From positions 1-55,230 of the forward strand of contig JAZNXR010000107.1 in NCBI GenBank assembly GCA_045593985.1: a stretch of DNA of 55,230 nucleotides. The letters run 5' to 3'. Below the pieces are notes generated by a model. The model had not been told where the DNA came from. It searched no databases and was given only the letters and a program-made list of their open reading frames with translations. Below, in pieces: positions 42,128 through 50,254 of this stretch. Position 1 is the first letter of the stretch; every line of letters begins with the position of its first letter. The position numbers and the translations under genes are program-made. The DNA is from Colimorpha_A sp045593985. Its GTDB lineage: Bacteria > Bacillota > Clostridia > Oscillospirales > CAG-272.

Positions 42128-43564
42128 ATGTACGATATTGCGATAATCGGCGGCGGAGTCGTCGGAGGACTTATTGCGAGAACGCTGTCAAGATATAACT
42201 TGAAGATATGCATTCTCGAAAAGGAAAATGATGTGGCGTGCGGTGCAACGAAGGCAAATTCTGCCATCGTTCATGCGGGCTTTGATGCCAAGGCAGGCTC
42301 CTTGAAGGCAAAGCTTAACGTCAGAGGCTCGAAAATGATGAGCGCCGTTTGCGCCGAGCTTGGCGTTAAATACAAGAACAACGGATCGCTTGTCATCGGA
42401 TTCAACGAGGACGACAGAAATGTTATTAACGAGCTTCTGCAAAGAGGCATCGAAAACGGTGTTGAGGGACTCCGAATTATCGAAAAGGACGAGCTTAAAG
42501 AGCTTGAGCCGAACATATCGGATAACGTCGTCTGCGCTCTTCATGCGCCGACGGGTGCTATCGTTTGCCCTTATGAATTGACGATTGCCGCAATCGGAAA
42601 CGCTATGGATAACGGCGCTTCCCTGATTTGTAATTTTGAGGTTACAGGCATCGATAAGACCGAAAACGGATATCGTGTTTCCTCGGAAGGCTCGTTTGTT
42701 GATGCTCGATTCGTTATTAACTGCGCAGGTATTTATTCCGATAAAATCGCAAGGCTTGTCGGTGATGACAGCTTTGACGTTCATCCTCGCAGGGGCGAGT
42801 ATATTTTGCTCGACAAGGAGTGCGGCGGGCTGGTTTCGCACACGATTTTCAGAACTCCCTCCAAAATGGGAAAGGGAATACTGATATCGCCCACCGTTGA
42901 CGGAAATCTTCTTTTAGGCCCGACCTCGGTTGATATCGAGGATAAGGAGGATAAGAGCATCGCTTCAAAGGGCTTTGCCGACATTATCAAGAATGCGAAT
43001 GACAACTTAAATAATGTACCGATACAAAAGACGATCACCTCCTTCTGCGGTCTTCGCTCTGTCGGAAGCACGGGTGATTTTATAATCAACGTGTTTGAAG
43101 GTAGCTTTGTTAACGTAGCGGGCATTGAGTCTCCCGGTCTGTCTGCTTCGCCTGCGATCGCAGAATACGTGCTTGAGCTTCTCAAAAACGAGGGCTTGGA
43201 GCTAAATGAAAAGGCAGACTATAATCCTTATAGAGCTTCGATGCACGCCTTCCGTGAGGGAACTATTGAGGAAAAGAATGAAATGATAAAGAAAAACCCC
43301 GCTTACGGCAGAATCGTTTGCCGCTGCGAGGGTGTCAGCGAGGGCGAGATCCTCGATGCGATTCGCCGCAATCCGAGAGCGAGAGACCTTGACGGCGTTA
43401 AACGCCGTACTCGTGCGCAAATGGGACGTTGCCAGGGCGGATTCTGCAGCCCGTATATTATTGAGCTTCTCTCGAAGGAGCTTGAGATCCCGTACGAAAG
43501 CGTAACGAAGTTTGGCGGAAAGTCGGTTATCAGCATAGGAAAAACAAAGGGAGGCCGTGAATAA
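42128..43564 (+). CDS. GlpA-like FAD-dependent dehydrogenase with [2Fe-2S]-type C-terminal domain
   Basis: 478 residues. FAD is bound at AIIGGGVVGGLIARTL. The middle is a DAO-type domain (CGATKANSAIVHAGFDAKAG). The C-terminal region has four cysteines, in IVCRCEGVS and GRCQGGFC, the BFD/[2Fe-2S] pattern found in GlpA. This is probably the catalytic subunit of an anaerobic glycerol-3-phosphate dehydrogenase. ATG at 42128 is chosen since GAGAGG lies about 6 bases upstream and the protein then starts directly at the FAD motif. Confidence 0.86.
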   Translation: MYDIAIIGGGVVGGLIARTLSRYNLKICILEKENDVACGATKANSAIVHAGFDAKAGSLKAKLNVRGSKMMSAVCAELGVKYKNNGSLVIGFNEDDRNVINELLQRGIENGVEGLRIIEKDELKELEPNISDNVVCALHAPTGAIVCPYELTIAAIGNAMDNGASLICNFEVTGIDKTENGYRVSSEGSFVDARFVINCAGIYSDKIARLVGDDSFDVHPRRGEYILLDKECGGLVSHTIFRTPSKMGKGILISPTVDGNLLLGPTSVDIEDKEDKSIASKGFADIIKNANDNLNNVPIQKTITSFCGLRSVGSTGDFIINVFEGSFVNVAGIESPGLSASPAIAEYVLELLKNEGLELNEKADYNPYRASMHAFREGTIEEKNEMIKKNPAYGRIVCRCEGVSEGEILDAIRRNPRARDLDGVKRRTRAQMGRCQGGFCSPYIIELLSKELEIPYESVTKFGGKSVISIGKTKGGRE

Positions 43565-44799
43565 TGAGAGATTTGGTAATCATAGGCGGCGGCCCTGCCG
43601 GAATGAGCGCCGCAATTGCTGCTTACGAAAGCGGAATTCGTGATATTCTTATTCTTGAGCGTGACGAAAATCTCGGCGGAATTTTGCAGCAGTGTATTCA
43701 TAACGGCTTCGGTCTTCACAAATTCGGCGAGGAGCTGACAGGCCCCGAATATGCCTATAAATACGAAAAACGGGTAAGAGAACTGGGAATCGAATTCAAG
43801 CTTAATACGATGGTGCTTGACGTCTCTCCCGATAAAATAATTACCGCAACGAATGCCTTTGACGGAATTATTCAGATCGAGGCAAAGGCGATCATTCTCG
43901 CTATGGGCTGCCGTGAGCGCTCAAAGGGTGCTCTTAATATTGCAGGAACAAGACCTGCCGGCATTTACAGCGCAGGAACGGCGCAGAAGCTTGTTAATAT
44001 GAAGGGATATCTGCCCGGAAAGAATGTCGTTATTCTCGGTAGCGGAGATATCGGACTCATTATGGCAAGAAGAATGACTCTTGAGGGCGCAAAGGTTCAC
44101 GCTGTTTGTGAGCTGATGCCTTATTCGGGTGGACTTGCAAGAAACATTCAGCAATGTCTTAACGATTTCGATATACCGCTGAAGCTCAGCCATACTGTCG
44201 TTGAAATTCACGGCAGGGAGCGCCTTGAGGGCGTGACTATTGCCGAGGTCGATAATAACAGAAAGCCTATTGACGGAACGAGAGAGTTTATCCCTTGTGA
44301 TACGCTTCTCCTTTCTGTTGGCCTTATTCCCGAAAACGAGCTTTCAAGATCTGCAAATGTTGATTTGAGCAGAGTTACAAGCGGCGCAATCGTTGACCAG
44401 GACAGACAAACCTCGATACCGGGAGTTTTTGCTTGCGGAAATGTTTTGCACGTTCATGATCTTGTCGATTTCGTGTCCGACGAGGCGGAAATTGCAGGTA
44501 AGGCTGCCGCTGAATATATTCGCGGCGGTGACGGCGAAAAGCTTTCGGTTGAAATTAAAACCGACGGCAAGATCCGTTATACCGTGCCGCAAATGATAAC
44601 CGTAAAGAAAGACGTTACGGTATATTTCCGAGTCAGTGACGTTTATAAAAACGTCAAAATCAAGGTGAGCGACGGCGAAAATGTCATTTTTGAAAAAAAG
44701 AGACCGAAGGTTGCTCCCGGCGAAATGGAATCTATTAAGCTCAAGGCTGACAAGCTCGGAAATGTAAATGAACTATTCTTCTCGCTGGAGGTGCTGTAA
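43564..44799 (+). CDS. FAD-dependent oxidoreductase, partner of the GlpA-like protein
   Basis: 411 residues. FAD is bound at LVIIGGGPAGMSAAIAA and a second dinucleotide site is NVVILGSGDIGLIMARR, followed by PGVFACGNVLHVHDL. It is the pyridine-nucleotide-disulfide-reductase-like partner that takes electrons from the GlpA-like subunit, the role GlpB fills elsewhere. Its ATG overlaps the upstream stop by one base (TAATG), so production of the two is linked. Confidence 0.85.
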   Translation: MRDLVIIGGGPAGMSAAIAAYESGIRDILILERDENLGGILQQCIHNGFGLHKFGEELTGPEYAYKYEKRVRELGIEFKLNTMVLDVSPDKIITATNAFDGIIQIEAKAIILAMGCRERSKGALNIAGTRPAGIYSAGTAQKLVNMKGYLPGKNVVILGSGDIGLIMARRMTLEGAKVHAVCELMPYSGGLARNIQQCLNDFDIPLKLSHTVVEIHGRERLEGVTIAEVDNNRKPIDGTREFIPCDTLLLSVGLIPENELSRSANVDLSRVTSGAIVDQDRQTSIPGVFACGNVLHVHDLVDFVSDEAEIAGKAAAEYIRGGDGEKLSVEIKTDGKIRYTVPQMITVKKDVTVYFRVSDVYKNVKIKVSDGENVIFEKKRPKVAPGEMESIKLKADKLGNVNELFFSLEVL

Positions 44800-44800
44800 T

Positions 44801-45151
44801 ATGGAAAAGAAGCTTACCTGTATTATTTGCCCCATTGGTTGTGAGATCAGCGTGGAGCTTGAGGACGGAAGGGTAACATCTGTCCGCGGAAACACCTGCC
44901 CGAGGGGCAAGGTATATGCCGAAAGCGAATGCGTAAATCCGCAAAGAACCGTTACGTCAACGGTCAGAACCGAGGACGGCGGCCTTGTTTCGGTAAAGAC
45001 CGAAACGCCAATTCCGAAGGAAAAGATTGCCGAGTGCATGGAGCTTATCAATAACACTGTGGCGGCACTTCCGATCAAGATTGGTGACGTTATTATTGAG
45101 AACGCCTTCGGAAGCAGAATAGTAGCAACTCAAAACAAAAACAATTTATAA
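44801..45151 (+). CDS. DUF1667 protein, third component of the GlpA-like complex
   Basis: 116 residues. Cys7-x2-Cys10-x3-Cys14 and Cys33 at CIICPIGC and TCPRG could hold an iron-sulfur cluster or zinc. DUF1667 proteins commonly follow these two flavoprotein genes in Clostridia and Thermotogae. ATG at 44801 is chosen because GGAGG lies 9 bases before it; an in-frame ATG at 44768 is inside the previous gene. Role, perhaps electron transfer to the quinone or NAD step, is inference. Confidence 0.84.
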   Translation: MEKKLTCIICPIGCEISVELEDGRVTSVRGNTCPRGKVYAESECVNPQRTVTSTVRTEDGGLVSVKTETPIPKEKIAECMELINNTVAALPIKIGDVIIENAFGSRIVATQNKNNL

Positions 45152-45156
45152 TATTA

Positions 45157-45198
45157 AGAAAAAGCGAGTGAGCTTCCTCTCGCTTTTTCTTTTTTTTG
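45157..45198 (+). terminator. Terminator of the GlpA-like operon
   Basis: Stem AGAAAAAGCGAG/CTCGCTTTTTCT (45157-45168 with 45179-45190) and T-run to 45197. Confidence 0.9.
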
Positions 45199-45245
45199 GC
45201 GGTTATATGCATCTTTTGCCCGCGTTTCGCCATGCCTTTTGTGCG

Positions 45246-45371
45246 TTAAACGATTTTAAACGACAAAATTTGTTGAAATTTCACATAATTTTCCGTGAAA
45301 ATGGTGAAAAAATCTCGGTTTTTTATGTATATTATTAACGAAATTAAAAAAATTATTGAAAAATTCGTTAA
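45246..45371. promoter_or_regulatory. Repeated TTAAACGA-type elements upstream of the sigma factor gene
   Basis: TTAAACGA occurs twice in a row near 45246-45263, and TTAACGAA/TTCGTTAA form an inverted repeat at 45335-45342 and 45364-45371, the latter ending 8 bases before the -35 box. This may be a binding site cluster; no known regulator motif is matched. Confidence 0.4.
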
Positions 45372-45378
45372 ATGTGTC

Positions 45379-45406
45379 TTGACAAACACTGTTGAAGTGG
45401 TATAAT
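45379..45406 (+). promoter_or_regulatory. Promoter of the sigma factor gene
   Basis: TTGACA (45379-45384), 16-base spacer, TATAAT (45401-45406), both boxes consensus. Confidence 0.88.
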
Positions 45407-45430
45407 TATTTTATCCATTGTCGGAGGAGT

Positions 45431-45979
45431 ATGTTGTTTTCCCACCTTATCATAGCGGCAAAAAACGGGGATGAGAGTGCTTTCTCGGAGCTTTGTCAGG
45501 TTTATAAGCCACTTATTGAGAATATGACAAGCAGATATATAGCGCGTTTAAGCGCTATTATCCAAGACAAGGACGACCTGCGCCAGGAGGCGACGGTTGC
45601 CTTTTATCGCGCCGTGACAACCTACGATTTAACTCAGGACAAGGTCTCATTCGGACTTTATGCAAAAATTTGCATAAATAACAGAATGATAAGCCTTATG
45701 CGTCGCGCAAACAAAAAATCGATGCCGAAAACCGTTTCTCAAAAGAAAGAGAAGGGCAGGAAGATCGGCGGTCGGGTTCTTGATCTTTCCGAGCTTCTTT
45801 CGGTTTCCGATCGGGTTTTGAGTAAGCGTGAAAAGCTCGTTTTCGGCTTCTATATCGAAGGAAAATCGTATAAGGAAATATCACAGCTTCTTCATCTGTC
45901 GGAGAAGTCGGTCGACAATGCGCTTTTTCGTGCAAAGTCGAAAATCAAGCTCCACTATAACGATGTCAATATGCCCTAA
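45431..45979 (+). CDS. RNA polymerase sigma factor, SigH-like
   Basis: 182 residues with sigma region 2 (LIENMTSRYIARLSAIIQDK, then DDLRQEATVAFYRAV) and region 4 (LSKREKLVFGFYIEGKSYKEI, then LHLSEKSVDNALFRAK). Lacking regions 1 and 3, it is of the short alternative type, nearest to the SigH/ECF group, which in spore formers helps start sporulation. A start upstream of 45407 is ruled out by the promoter. GGAGG at 45423-45427 lies only 3 bases before the ATG; the TTG at 45434 would be 6 bases away, so either codon could start the protein. Confidence 0.82.
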   Translation: MLFSHLIIAAKNGDESAFSELCQVYKPLIENMTSRYIARLSAIIQDKDDLRQEATVAFYRAVTTYDLTQDKVSFGLYAKICINNRMISLMRRANKKSMPKTVSQKKEKGRKIGGRVLDLSELLSVSDRVLSKREKLVFGFYIEGKSYKEISQLLHLSEKSVDNALFRAKSKIKLHYNDVNMP

Positions 45980-46002
45980 TAGCTTAAGTAAAGCGTTGTA
46001 TC

Positions 46003-46023
46003 AATTTTGAATTTTGAATTTTG
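46003..46023. repeat. Three tandem copies of AATTTTG
   Basis: A 7-base unit repeated three times between the sigma factor and zinc-ribbon genes. Short tandem repeats like this can expand or contract; no gene is affected. Confidence 0.7.
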
Positions 46024-46091
46024 AAGCAAAGATGGCGGTGACACCCCGTCCGAGGGCAAAAAAATTTACCACATTAAAGCGAGGTAACAAA

Positions 46092-46367
46092 ATGTACGAA
46101 GACAAGACTCTTAAGTGTAAGGACTGCGGAAACGAATTTGTATTCACCGCAGGCGAGCAGGAGTTCTATGCAGAGAGAGGCTTCCAGAACGAGCCTCAGA
46201 GATGCAAGGCCTGCCGTGATGCACGAAAGAATGCCGGTCAGGGTAGAAAGGAATTCTTCACTGCTGTATGTGCAAACTGCGGCGGCGAAGCAAGAGTTCC
46301 GTTCGAGCCTAAGAACGACAGACCCGTATACTGCAGCGAGTGCTACGCTGCTATGAAGCAGCAGTAA
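46092..46367 (+). CDS. Two-module zinc-ribbon protein (zf-trcl/CxxC-x-CxxC type)
   Basis: 91 residues with two zinc-binding modules: CKDCGNEFVFTAGEQEFY ... CKACRDARK (about 8-45), and CANCGGEARVPF ... YCSECYAAM (about 60-88), eight cysteines in all. The family is widespread and of unknown role; DNA, RNA or protein binding is likely. ATG at 46092 has GCGAGG about 8 bases upstream and starts directly at the first module; an in-frame ATG at 46014 would add unrelated residues. Confidence 0.85.
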   Translation: MYEDKTLKCKDCGNEFVFTAGEQEFYAERGFQNEPQRCKACRDARKNAGQGRKEFFTAVCANCGGEARVPFEPKNDRPVYCSECYAAMKQQ

Positions 46368-46411
46368 TTGCCTTTTTCCGGGTGTCCCGAAAACATTGTT
46401 TTTCAAGATAG

Positions 46412-46440
46412 AATCCGACTTCGGTCGGATTTTCTCTTTT
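46412..46440 (+). terminator. Terminator of the zinc-ribbon gene
   Basis: Stem AATCCGAC/GTCGGATT with a TTCG loop and TTTCTCTTTT tail. Confidence 0.88.
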
Positions 46441-46443
46441 CTA

Positions 46444-46472
46444 TTGCTTTTTTTCTCCAAATGGTATATAAT
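46444..46472 (+). promoter_or_regulatory. Promoter of the eight-span membrane protein gene
   Basis: TTGCTT (46444-46449), 17-base spacer, TATAAT (46467-46472). Confidence 0.75.
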
Positions 46473-46517
46473 GTTATGGTAAATCCGTTTTGGATAATGT
46501 GAAAGGATTATTTCTAA

Positions 46518-47327
46518 ATGGCCAGAAGAGGTAATTACGAATTTTTAGGTACTGTTTTAACTTCCTGTACGCTGATATTATCCGTTATCGCCATGATGTT
46601 CGAAAGCGTTGCAATTTTGTTCGGATATGATAAGGTGATGCGAGTTTTTAAGCTTCAAAGCAAGATCGCAACTATGTCCGTCGTTGCTCTTTTCGTTCTC
46701 TCTATTGCGATGGGAACGCTTGCTATATGTGTCGGCAAGATTGCGAAAATGAGACCGAGAGCGCAGAACAGCGTCGCTACCGATACCGTCGCCATTGTCG
46801 GCGGCTTGTCGCTTGCCGTTTCGTCGATATTGTTTCTTATTGATTCTTTTAAGGTACAAGATGCGTTTGCGCTTAAGTTCTTTACGATCCTTCTCGTTGT
46901 GATTTCTGTTCCGACGGCACTTAGTTATATTGTCGGCGTTGAAAAAACAAAGCTTTCAACCTTCCTTGCGTTCTTCCCGCCGCTTTGGAATGCTACCTGT
47001 CTTGTCCGTCTCTATTTCGACGCAGGAACAGCAATAAACGATCCTGTAAGAATTCTTCTCCAGATCACCCTTGTTGCCGTAATGCTTGCGCTCATGTATG
47101 AATTGAAGCTTCGGGTTTACGGAACGGGAAAGGTTATGTTCACCGTAACTGCAACGATTGCGACGGTGCTTTCGTCAGCTTCATTTGCCGCAATACTTCT
47201 TCTTTCGGTGCTCTTAAAGGTTGAAACTACTGCAAATCTGCTTCTTGCGGTAGGCACTCTTTTAAGCTCGCTTTATCTTCTTATTCGCCTTGATATGTAT
47301 TACAAGGCGGCAAGGCCAAGAGATTAA
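46518..47327 (+). CDS. Hypothetical membrane protein with about eight spans
   Basis: 269 residues, mostly hydrophobic. Segments lie near residues 8-30, 50-73, 95-113, 121-140, 147-168, 180-198, 208-232 and 238-260. The loops are short and basic. No transport, enzymatic or sensor motif is recognised. AAGGA lies about 10 bases before the ATG. It stands alone between two terminators, so context gives no clue. The gene is certain as a coding region; its role is unknown. Confidence 0.7.
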   Translation: MARRGNYEFLGTVLTSCTLILSVIAMMFESVAILFGYDKVMRVFKLQSKIATMSVVALFVLSIAMGTLAICVGKIAKMRPRAQNSVATDTVAIVGGLSLAVSSILFLIDSFKVQDAFALKFFTILLVVISVPTALSYIVGVEKTKLSTFLAFFPPLWNATCLVRLYFDAGTAINDPVRILLQITLVAVMLALMYELKLRVYGTGKVMFTVTATIATVLSSASFAAILLLSVLLKVETTANLLLAVGTLLSSLYLLIRLDMYYKAARPRD

Positions 47328-47333
47328 ATAAAA

Positions 47334-47358
47334 AGGTCCGCTGGTGCGGGCTTTTTTT
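47334..47358 (+). terminator. Terminator of the membrane protein gene
   Basis: GTCCGC/GCGGGC hairpin with one wobble pair around TGGT, then TTTTTTT. Confidence 0.8.
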
Positions 47359-47371
47359 ATTGTAACCGAAA

Positions 47372-47392
47372 ACCACGCGTGAGAAGCGTGGT
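47372..47392. repeat. Short hairpin ACCACGC/GCGTGGT
   Basis: Seven-base perfect arms (47372-47378 with 47386-47392). It could be the end hairpin of a decayed mobile element; between 47393 and 47464 nothing else is recognised. Confidence 0.5.
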
Positions 47393-47464
47393 AGAAAATA
47401 GGTTTACCGGTGAACGGAAATGAGGCAAAGAAAAAAGCGCAGTTTAACGGTGGTTAGTGCCAAT

Positions 47465-47591
47465 GGCTCCCTTGTGTAAAGGGAGCTGTCAGCGAAGCTG
47501 ACTGAGGGATTGTAAGAAGTTAGAAAAACTTATATACAATCCCTCCGTCATTTGCTCTGCAAATGCCACCTCCCTTTACACAAGGGAGGCC
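47465..47591. mobile_element. MITE-like palindromic element, 127 bp
   Basis: The ends are inverted copies: GGCTCCCTTGTGTAAAGGGA at the left, matching TCCCTTTACACAAGGGAGGCC at the right, and further in GGGATTGTA matches TACAATCCC. No open frame. Size, symmetry and lack of coding are as in non-autonomous palindromic elements dispersed in gut Clostridia. Confidence 0.8.
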
Positions 47592-47730
47592 AAGATCGAA
47601 ACCCGTTTACGGGGAGCAAGTATCCAATGCATGGCTGGCAGGTGGAACTAAAGCGCACTTGTGCGCAGCCACAAGGATTAGGGCTACGCCCGAAACTGAA
47701 ATCCCCCCGCTATGCGGGGGATATTTATTG
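47592..47730 (+). other. Candidate structured RNA ending in a GC-rich hairpin
   Basis: Six pairings can be drawn on the plus strand: CCCGT/ACGGG (47602-47613), ATCC/GGAT (47622-47625 with 47675-47678) enclosing GGCT/AGCC (47633-47636 with 47667-47670) and GCGCAC/GTGCGC (47653-47666), then GGGC/GCCC (47681-47691), and ATCCCCCCGC/GCGGGGGAT (47701-47722) with a T-rich tail. Nested pairings suggest selection for structure. No known RNA family is confirmed and it may be the end of a decayed mobile element. Confidence 0.4.
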
Positions 47731-48705
47731 TGATAACGGCTTTTGTCTTTCTCTATGGCGCCATTTTGACGGTGAGATGCCGTAGCGCTCTCTGAAGCGG
47801 CGGTGGAAAAAGCTGTTGTTATCGTAGCCGACGGCTTCGGCAATTTCTGCTATCGGCAGATCTGAATGAATAAGAAGCTGCTCTGCTTCAAAAAATCGGC
47901 GCTCGTAAACAAGCTCGGTAAAGGTTTCTCCGAAAAGCTCCTTTATGCGCTTGCTGACGTACGGCTCCGACATTGAGAGGAGTGTCGCAAGCTCGGATAG
48001 GGAAGCGGTTTTATAAAAGCTTTGAATATATGCGCTGATTTTTTCTCTTATTTGGTTTCGCTCGTGATCGCCTGACGAGGAATAGATGAGCATTTCGGGC
48101 TTTGCCTCGAAATGGCGCAGCAGAAGCGATAGCGTTTCACGAAGGATCCCTTTTGGTGTGTCGGTCTCAAACAATGACTGACAGATGAGGTTTTCGATTA
48201 GCGCCTTGGCGTAGGGGTTGCTGTCGACCTCATATATTATGAACCGTCCCTCTCCGCCCTCTCTTTCCTCCTGCTCTGCGAAGTCACGGAGAGCAGAATC
48301 GCCTCTGAAGCGGGCTGCGGCGATACCGACGTAGTCGGAGGAAACGATTAGATTCACGGCGATGTCGTTCTTGCTTGAAGCCTTGATCGAATGACGGAGA
48401 TGCCGATTCATCATTATAAGCTGTCCCTCCTTTATGTCAAAGGTTTTTCCGTTTATGATGTGTCGGATCTCGCCTTGAACGACGTACATTATTTCGATGT
48501 AGTTATGCAGGTGGATCGGTATATCGACAAAGCGAATATGCGGCCTTGCGGTGACGGTTTTCGTTGAATCAATAACGCTGTAAGCATAGTCCCGAAGGCG
48601 AAGCTTCATATTCGCAAAGGCGCTTTCCATTTCGTATTCCTCCGACAGCACCGATGCTTCGTTTTCGCCAATTACCGACAGACGGTTTATTATAATATCT
48701 TTCAT
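47725..48705 (-). CDS. AraC-family regulator of the rhamnose operon
   Basis: 326 residues. The N-terminal cupin part (IHLHNYIEIMYVVQGEIRHI, then EGQLIMMNRHLRHSI) would bind a sugar; the C-terminal pair of helix-turn-helix motifs reads LSELATLLSMSEPYVSKRIK and IAEIAEAVGYDNNSFFHRRF. It diverges from rhaB, rhaA and rhaD, so it is most likely the L-rhamnose-responsive activator, functionally like RhaS or RhaR. Start chosen at the ATG with GAGG about 9 bases upstream. Confidence 0.88.
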   Translation of the reverse strand: MKDIIINRLSVIGENEASVLSEEYEMESAFANMKLRLRDYAYSVIDSTKTVTARPHIRFVDIPIHLHNYIEIMYVVQGEIRHIINGKTFDIKEGQLIMMNRHLRHSIKASSKNDIAVNLIVSSDYVGIAAARFRGDSALRDFAEQEEREGGEGRFIIYEVDSNPYAKALIENLICQSLFETDTPKGILRETLSLLLRHFEAKPEMLIYSSSGDHERNQIREKISAYIQSFYKTASLSELATLLSMSEPYVSKRIKELFGETFTELVYERRFFEAEQLLIHSDLPIAEIAEAVGYDNNSFFHRRFRERYGISPSKWRHRERQKPLSQ

Positions 48706-48733
48706 TTTTACCTCAATTCTTTACTGTAACTTA

Positions 48734-48762
48734 ATTTTAACACAACGCAGGATGCTTTTCAA
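48734..48762 (-). promoter_or_regulatory. Promoter of the AraC-type regulator gene
   Basis: Minus-strand TTGAAA (48762-48757), 17-base spacer, TAAAAT (48739-48734). Confidence 0.75.
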
Positions 48763-48805
48763 GGAAAAATATTAAAAAAGAACGCAAAACAGCATAAAAT
48801 ATGTC

Positions 48806-48834
48806 CTTTTATATTCTTTTGGATGTGATATACT
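48806..48834 (+). promoter_or_regulatory. Promoter of rhaBAD with a poor -35 box
   Basis: TATACT (48829-48834) is a good -10, but the base run 17 upstream, CTTTTA, is far from TTGACA. This is expected where an AraC-type activator recruits polymerase. No clear activator half-sites could be assigned. Confidence 0.5.
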
Positions 48835-48862
48835 TAAATTAATAAGGTATATGGAGGATTCT

Positions 48863-50254
48863 ATGTATTATCTTGCGATAGATATCGGCGCATCAAGCGG
48901 ACGTCATATCATCGGATCTTATGAAAACGGAAAAATCGTGACGGAGGAGCTTTACCGCTTTCCGAACGGGATGAAAAGAAACGAGAGCGGAACGCTTGTC
49001 TGGGATACCGAGTCGCTTTTTTATCATGTTAAGGCAGGCATTAAGGCTTGCGTTGATAATGGTAAAAAGCCCGATTATATCGGAATTGATACCTGGGGCG
49101 TGGATTTCGTGCTTCTTGATAAGGACGGAGGGCTTATCGGGGATGCAGTCGGCTACCGTGACAGCCGCACCGACGGCATGGACACCGAGCTGTATAAAAC
49201 TATTCCCGAAGGTCAGCTATATGCTCGCACGGGAATTCAAAAGGCTATTTTCAATACCGTATATCAGCTTCAGTATTTGAATACGCATAAGCGTGAGCAG
49301 CTTGACCGTGCGGAAACTCTGCTTATGATGCCCGATTATTTATCCTATTTGCTGACAGGCGTTGCCTGCTCGGAATACACAAATGCAACGACAGGTCAGC
49401 TTGTGAAGGCGGGAGAGGACGACTGGGATTATGAATTGATCGAGTGTCTCGGTCTGCCGAAAAGGATTTTCCGTCCCCTTGAAATGCCGGGACATATTGT
49501 CGGTGAGCTTTCGGACGAGGTCATGAAGGAAACCGGAGCAAGCGGAGCAAGAGTAATTCTCCCTCCCACTCACGATACGGCATCTGCGGTTGCCGCGGTG
49601 CCGACCAACGAGGAGGATATTATTTATATCAGCTCGGGAACATGGTCGCTTATTGGCGTTGAAAGAAATAATCCCGACTGCTCGGAGCGCAGTATGGAGC
49701 ATAATTTCACGAACGAGGGCGGTATATTCAAGCGCTACCGTTATCTAAAAAACATAACGGGACTGTGGATGATACAGTCGATGAAAAAGGAGCTTCCCGA
49801 CGGTTATACCTTCGATATGCTCTGCAATATGGCGAAGGAATACGATTCCACGCCTCTGCGCCTCGATCCGAATGATTCGCGTTTTACGGCGCCGAGCAGC
49901 ATGATAGACGAGGTTAAAAAGGCTTTAAATAAGCCCGAAATTTCGGTTGGCGAGATGTTCTCGGCGGTTTATCACAGCTTGGCTGATGCTTATAAAACGG
50001 CGGTTATCGAGCTTGAAGCGCTACTTGGAAGGGAAATGAAGGCGCTTCATATCGTGGGCGGCGGAAGCAAGGACGAGTATCTTTGCGCCCTTACCGCCGA
50101 GGCAACGGGCAAGCCCGTTTATGCAGGGCCTTCCGAGGCAACGGCGATCGGAAATCTCGTTTCTCAAATGCTCTCGACAGGAGTCTTTGAATCCTTGTCC
50201 GAGGCAAGAAATGCAGTATACAGAAGCTTTAATGTCAGGAGAATAACAGTATGA
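48863..50254 (+). CDS. rhaB: Rhamnulokinase
   Basis: 463 residues. Phosphorylates L-rhamnulose at C1. It is a FGGY-type sugar kinase with the rhamnulokinase start YYLAIDIGASSGRH, then GIDTWGVDF, PPTHDTASAVAAVP, ISSGTWSLIG and the second phosphate loop HIVGGGSKDEYL. ATG at 48863 is chosen because GGAGG (48853-48857) lies 5 bases before it; an ATG at 48851 overlaps that site. Its TGA overlaps the rhaA start in ATGA. Confidence 0.95.
   Translation: MYYLAIDIGASSGRHIIGSYENGKIVTEELYRFPNGMKRNESGTLVWDTESLFYHVKAGIKACVDNGKKPDYIGIDTWGVDFVLLDKDGGLIGDAVGYRDSRTDGMDTELYKTIPEGQLYARTGIQKAIFNTVYQLQYLNTHKREQLDRAETLLMMPDYLSYLLTGVACSEYTNATTGQLVKAGEDDWDYELIECLGLPKRIFRPLEMPGHIVGELSDEVMKETGASGARVILPPTHDTASAVAAVPTNEEDIIYISSGTWSLIGVERNNPDCSERSMEHNFTNEGGIFKRYRYLKNITGLWMIQSMKKELPDGYTFDMLCNMAKEYDSTPLRLDPNDSRFTAPSSMIDEVKKALNKPEISVGEMFSAVYHSLADAYKTAVIELEALLGREMKALHIVGGGSKDEYLCALTAEATGKPVYAGPSEATAIGNLVSQMLSTGVFESLSEARNAVYRSFNVRRITV

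Noticed and set aside
47328..47724. tRNA gene in the long gap before the rhamnose regulator
   Set aside because: No cloverleaf or T-arm sequence found; the gap is explained by terminator, repeats and the hairpin block.
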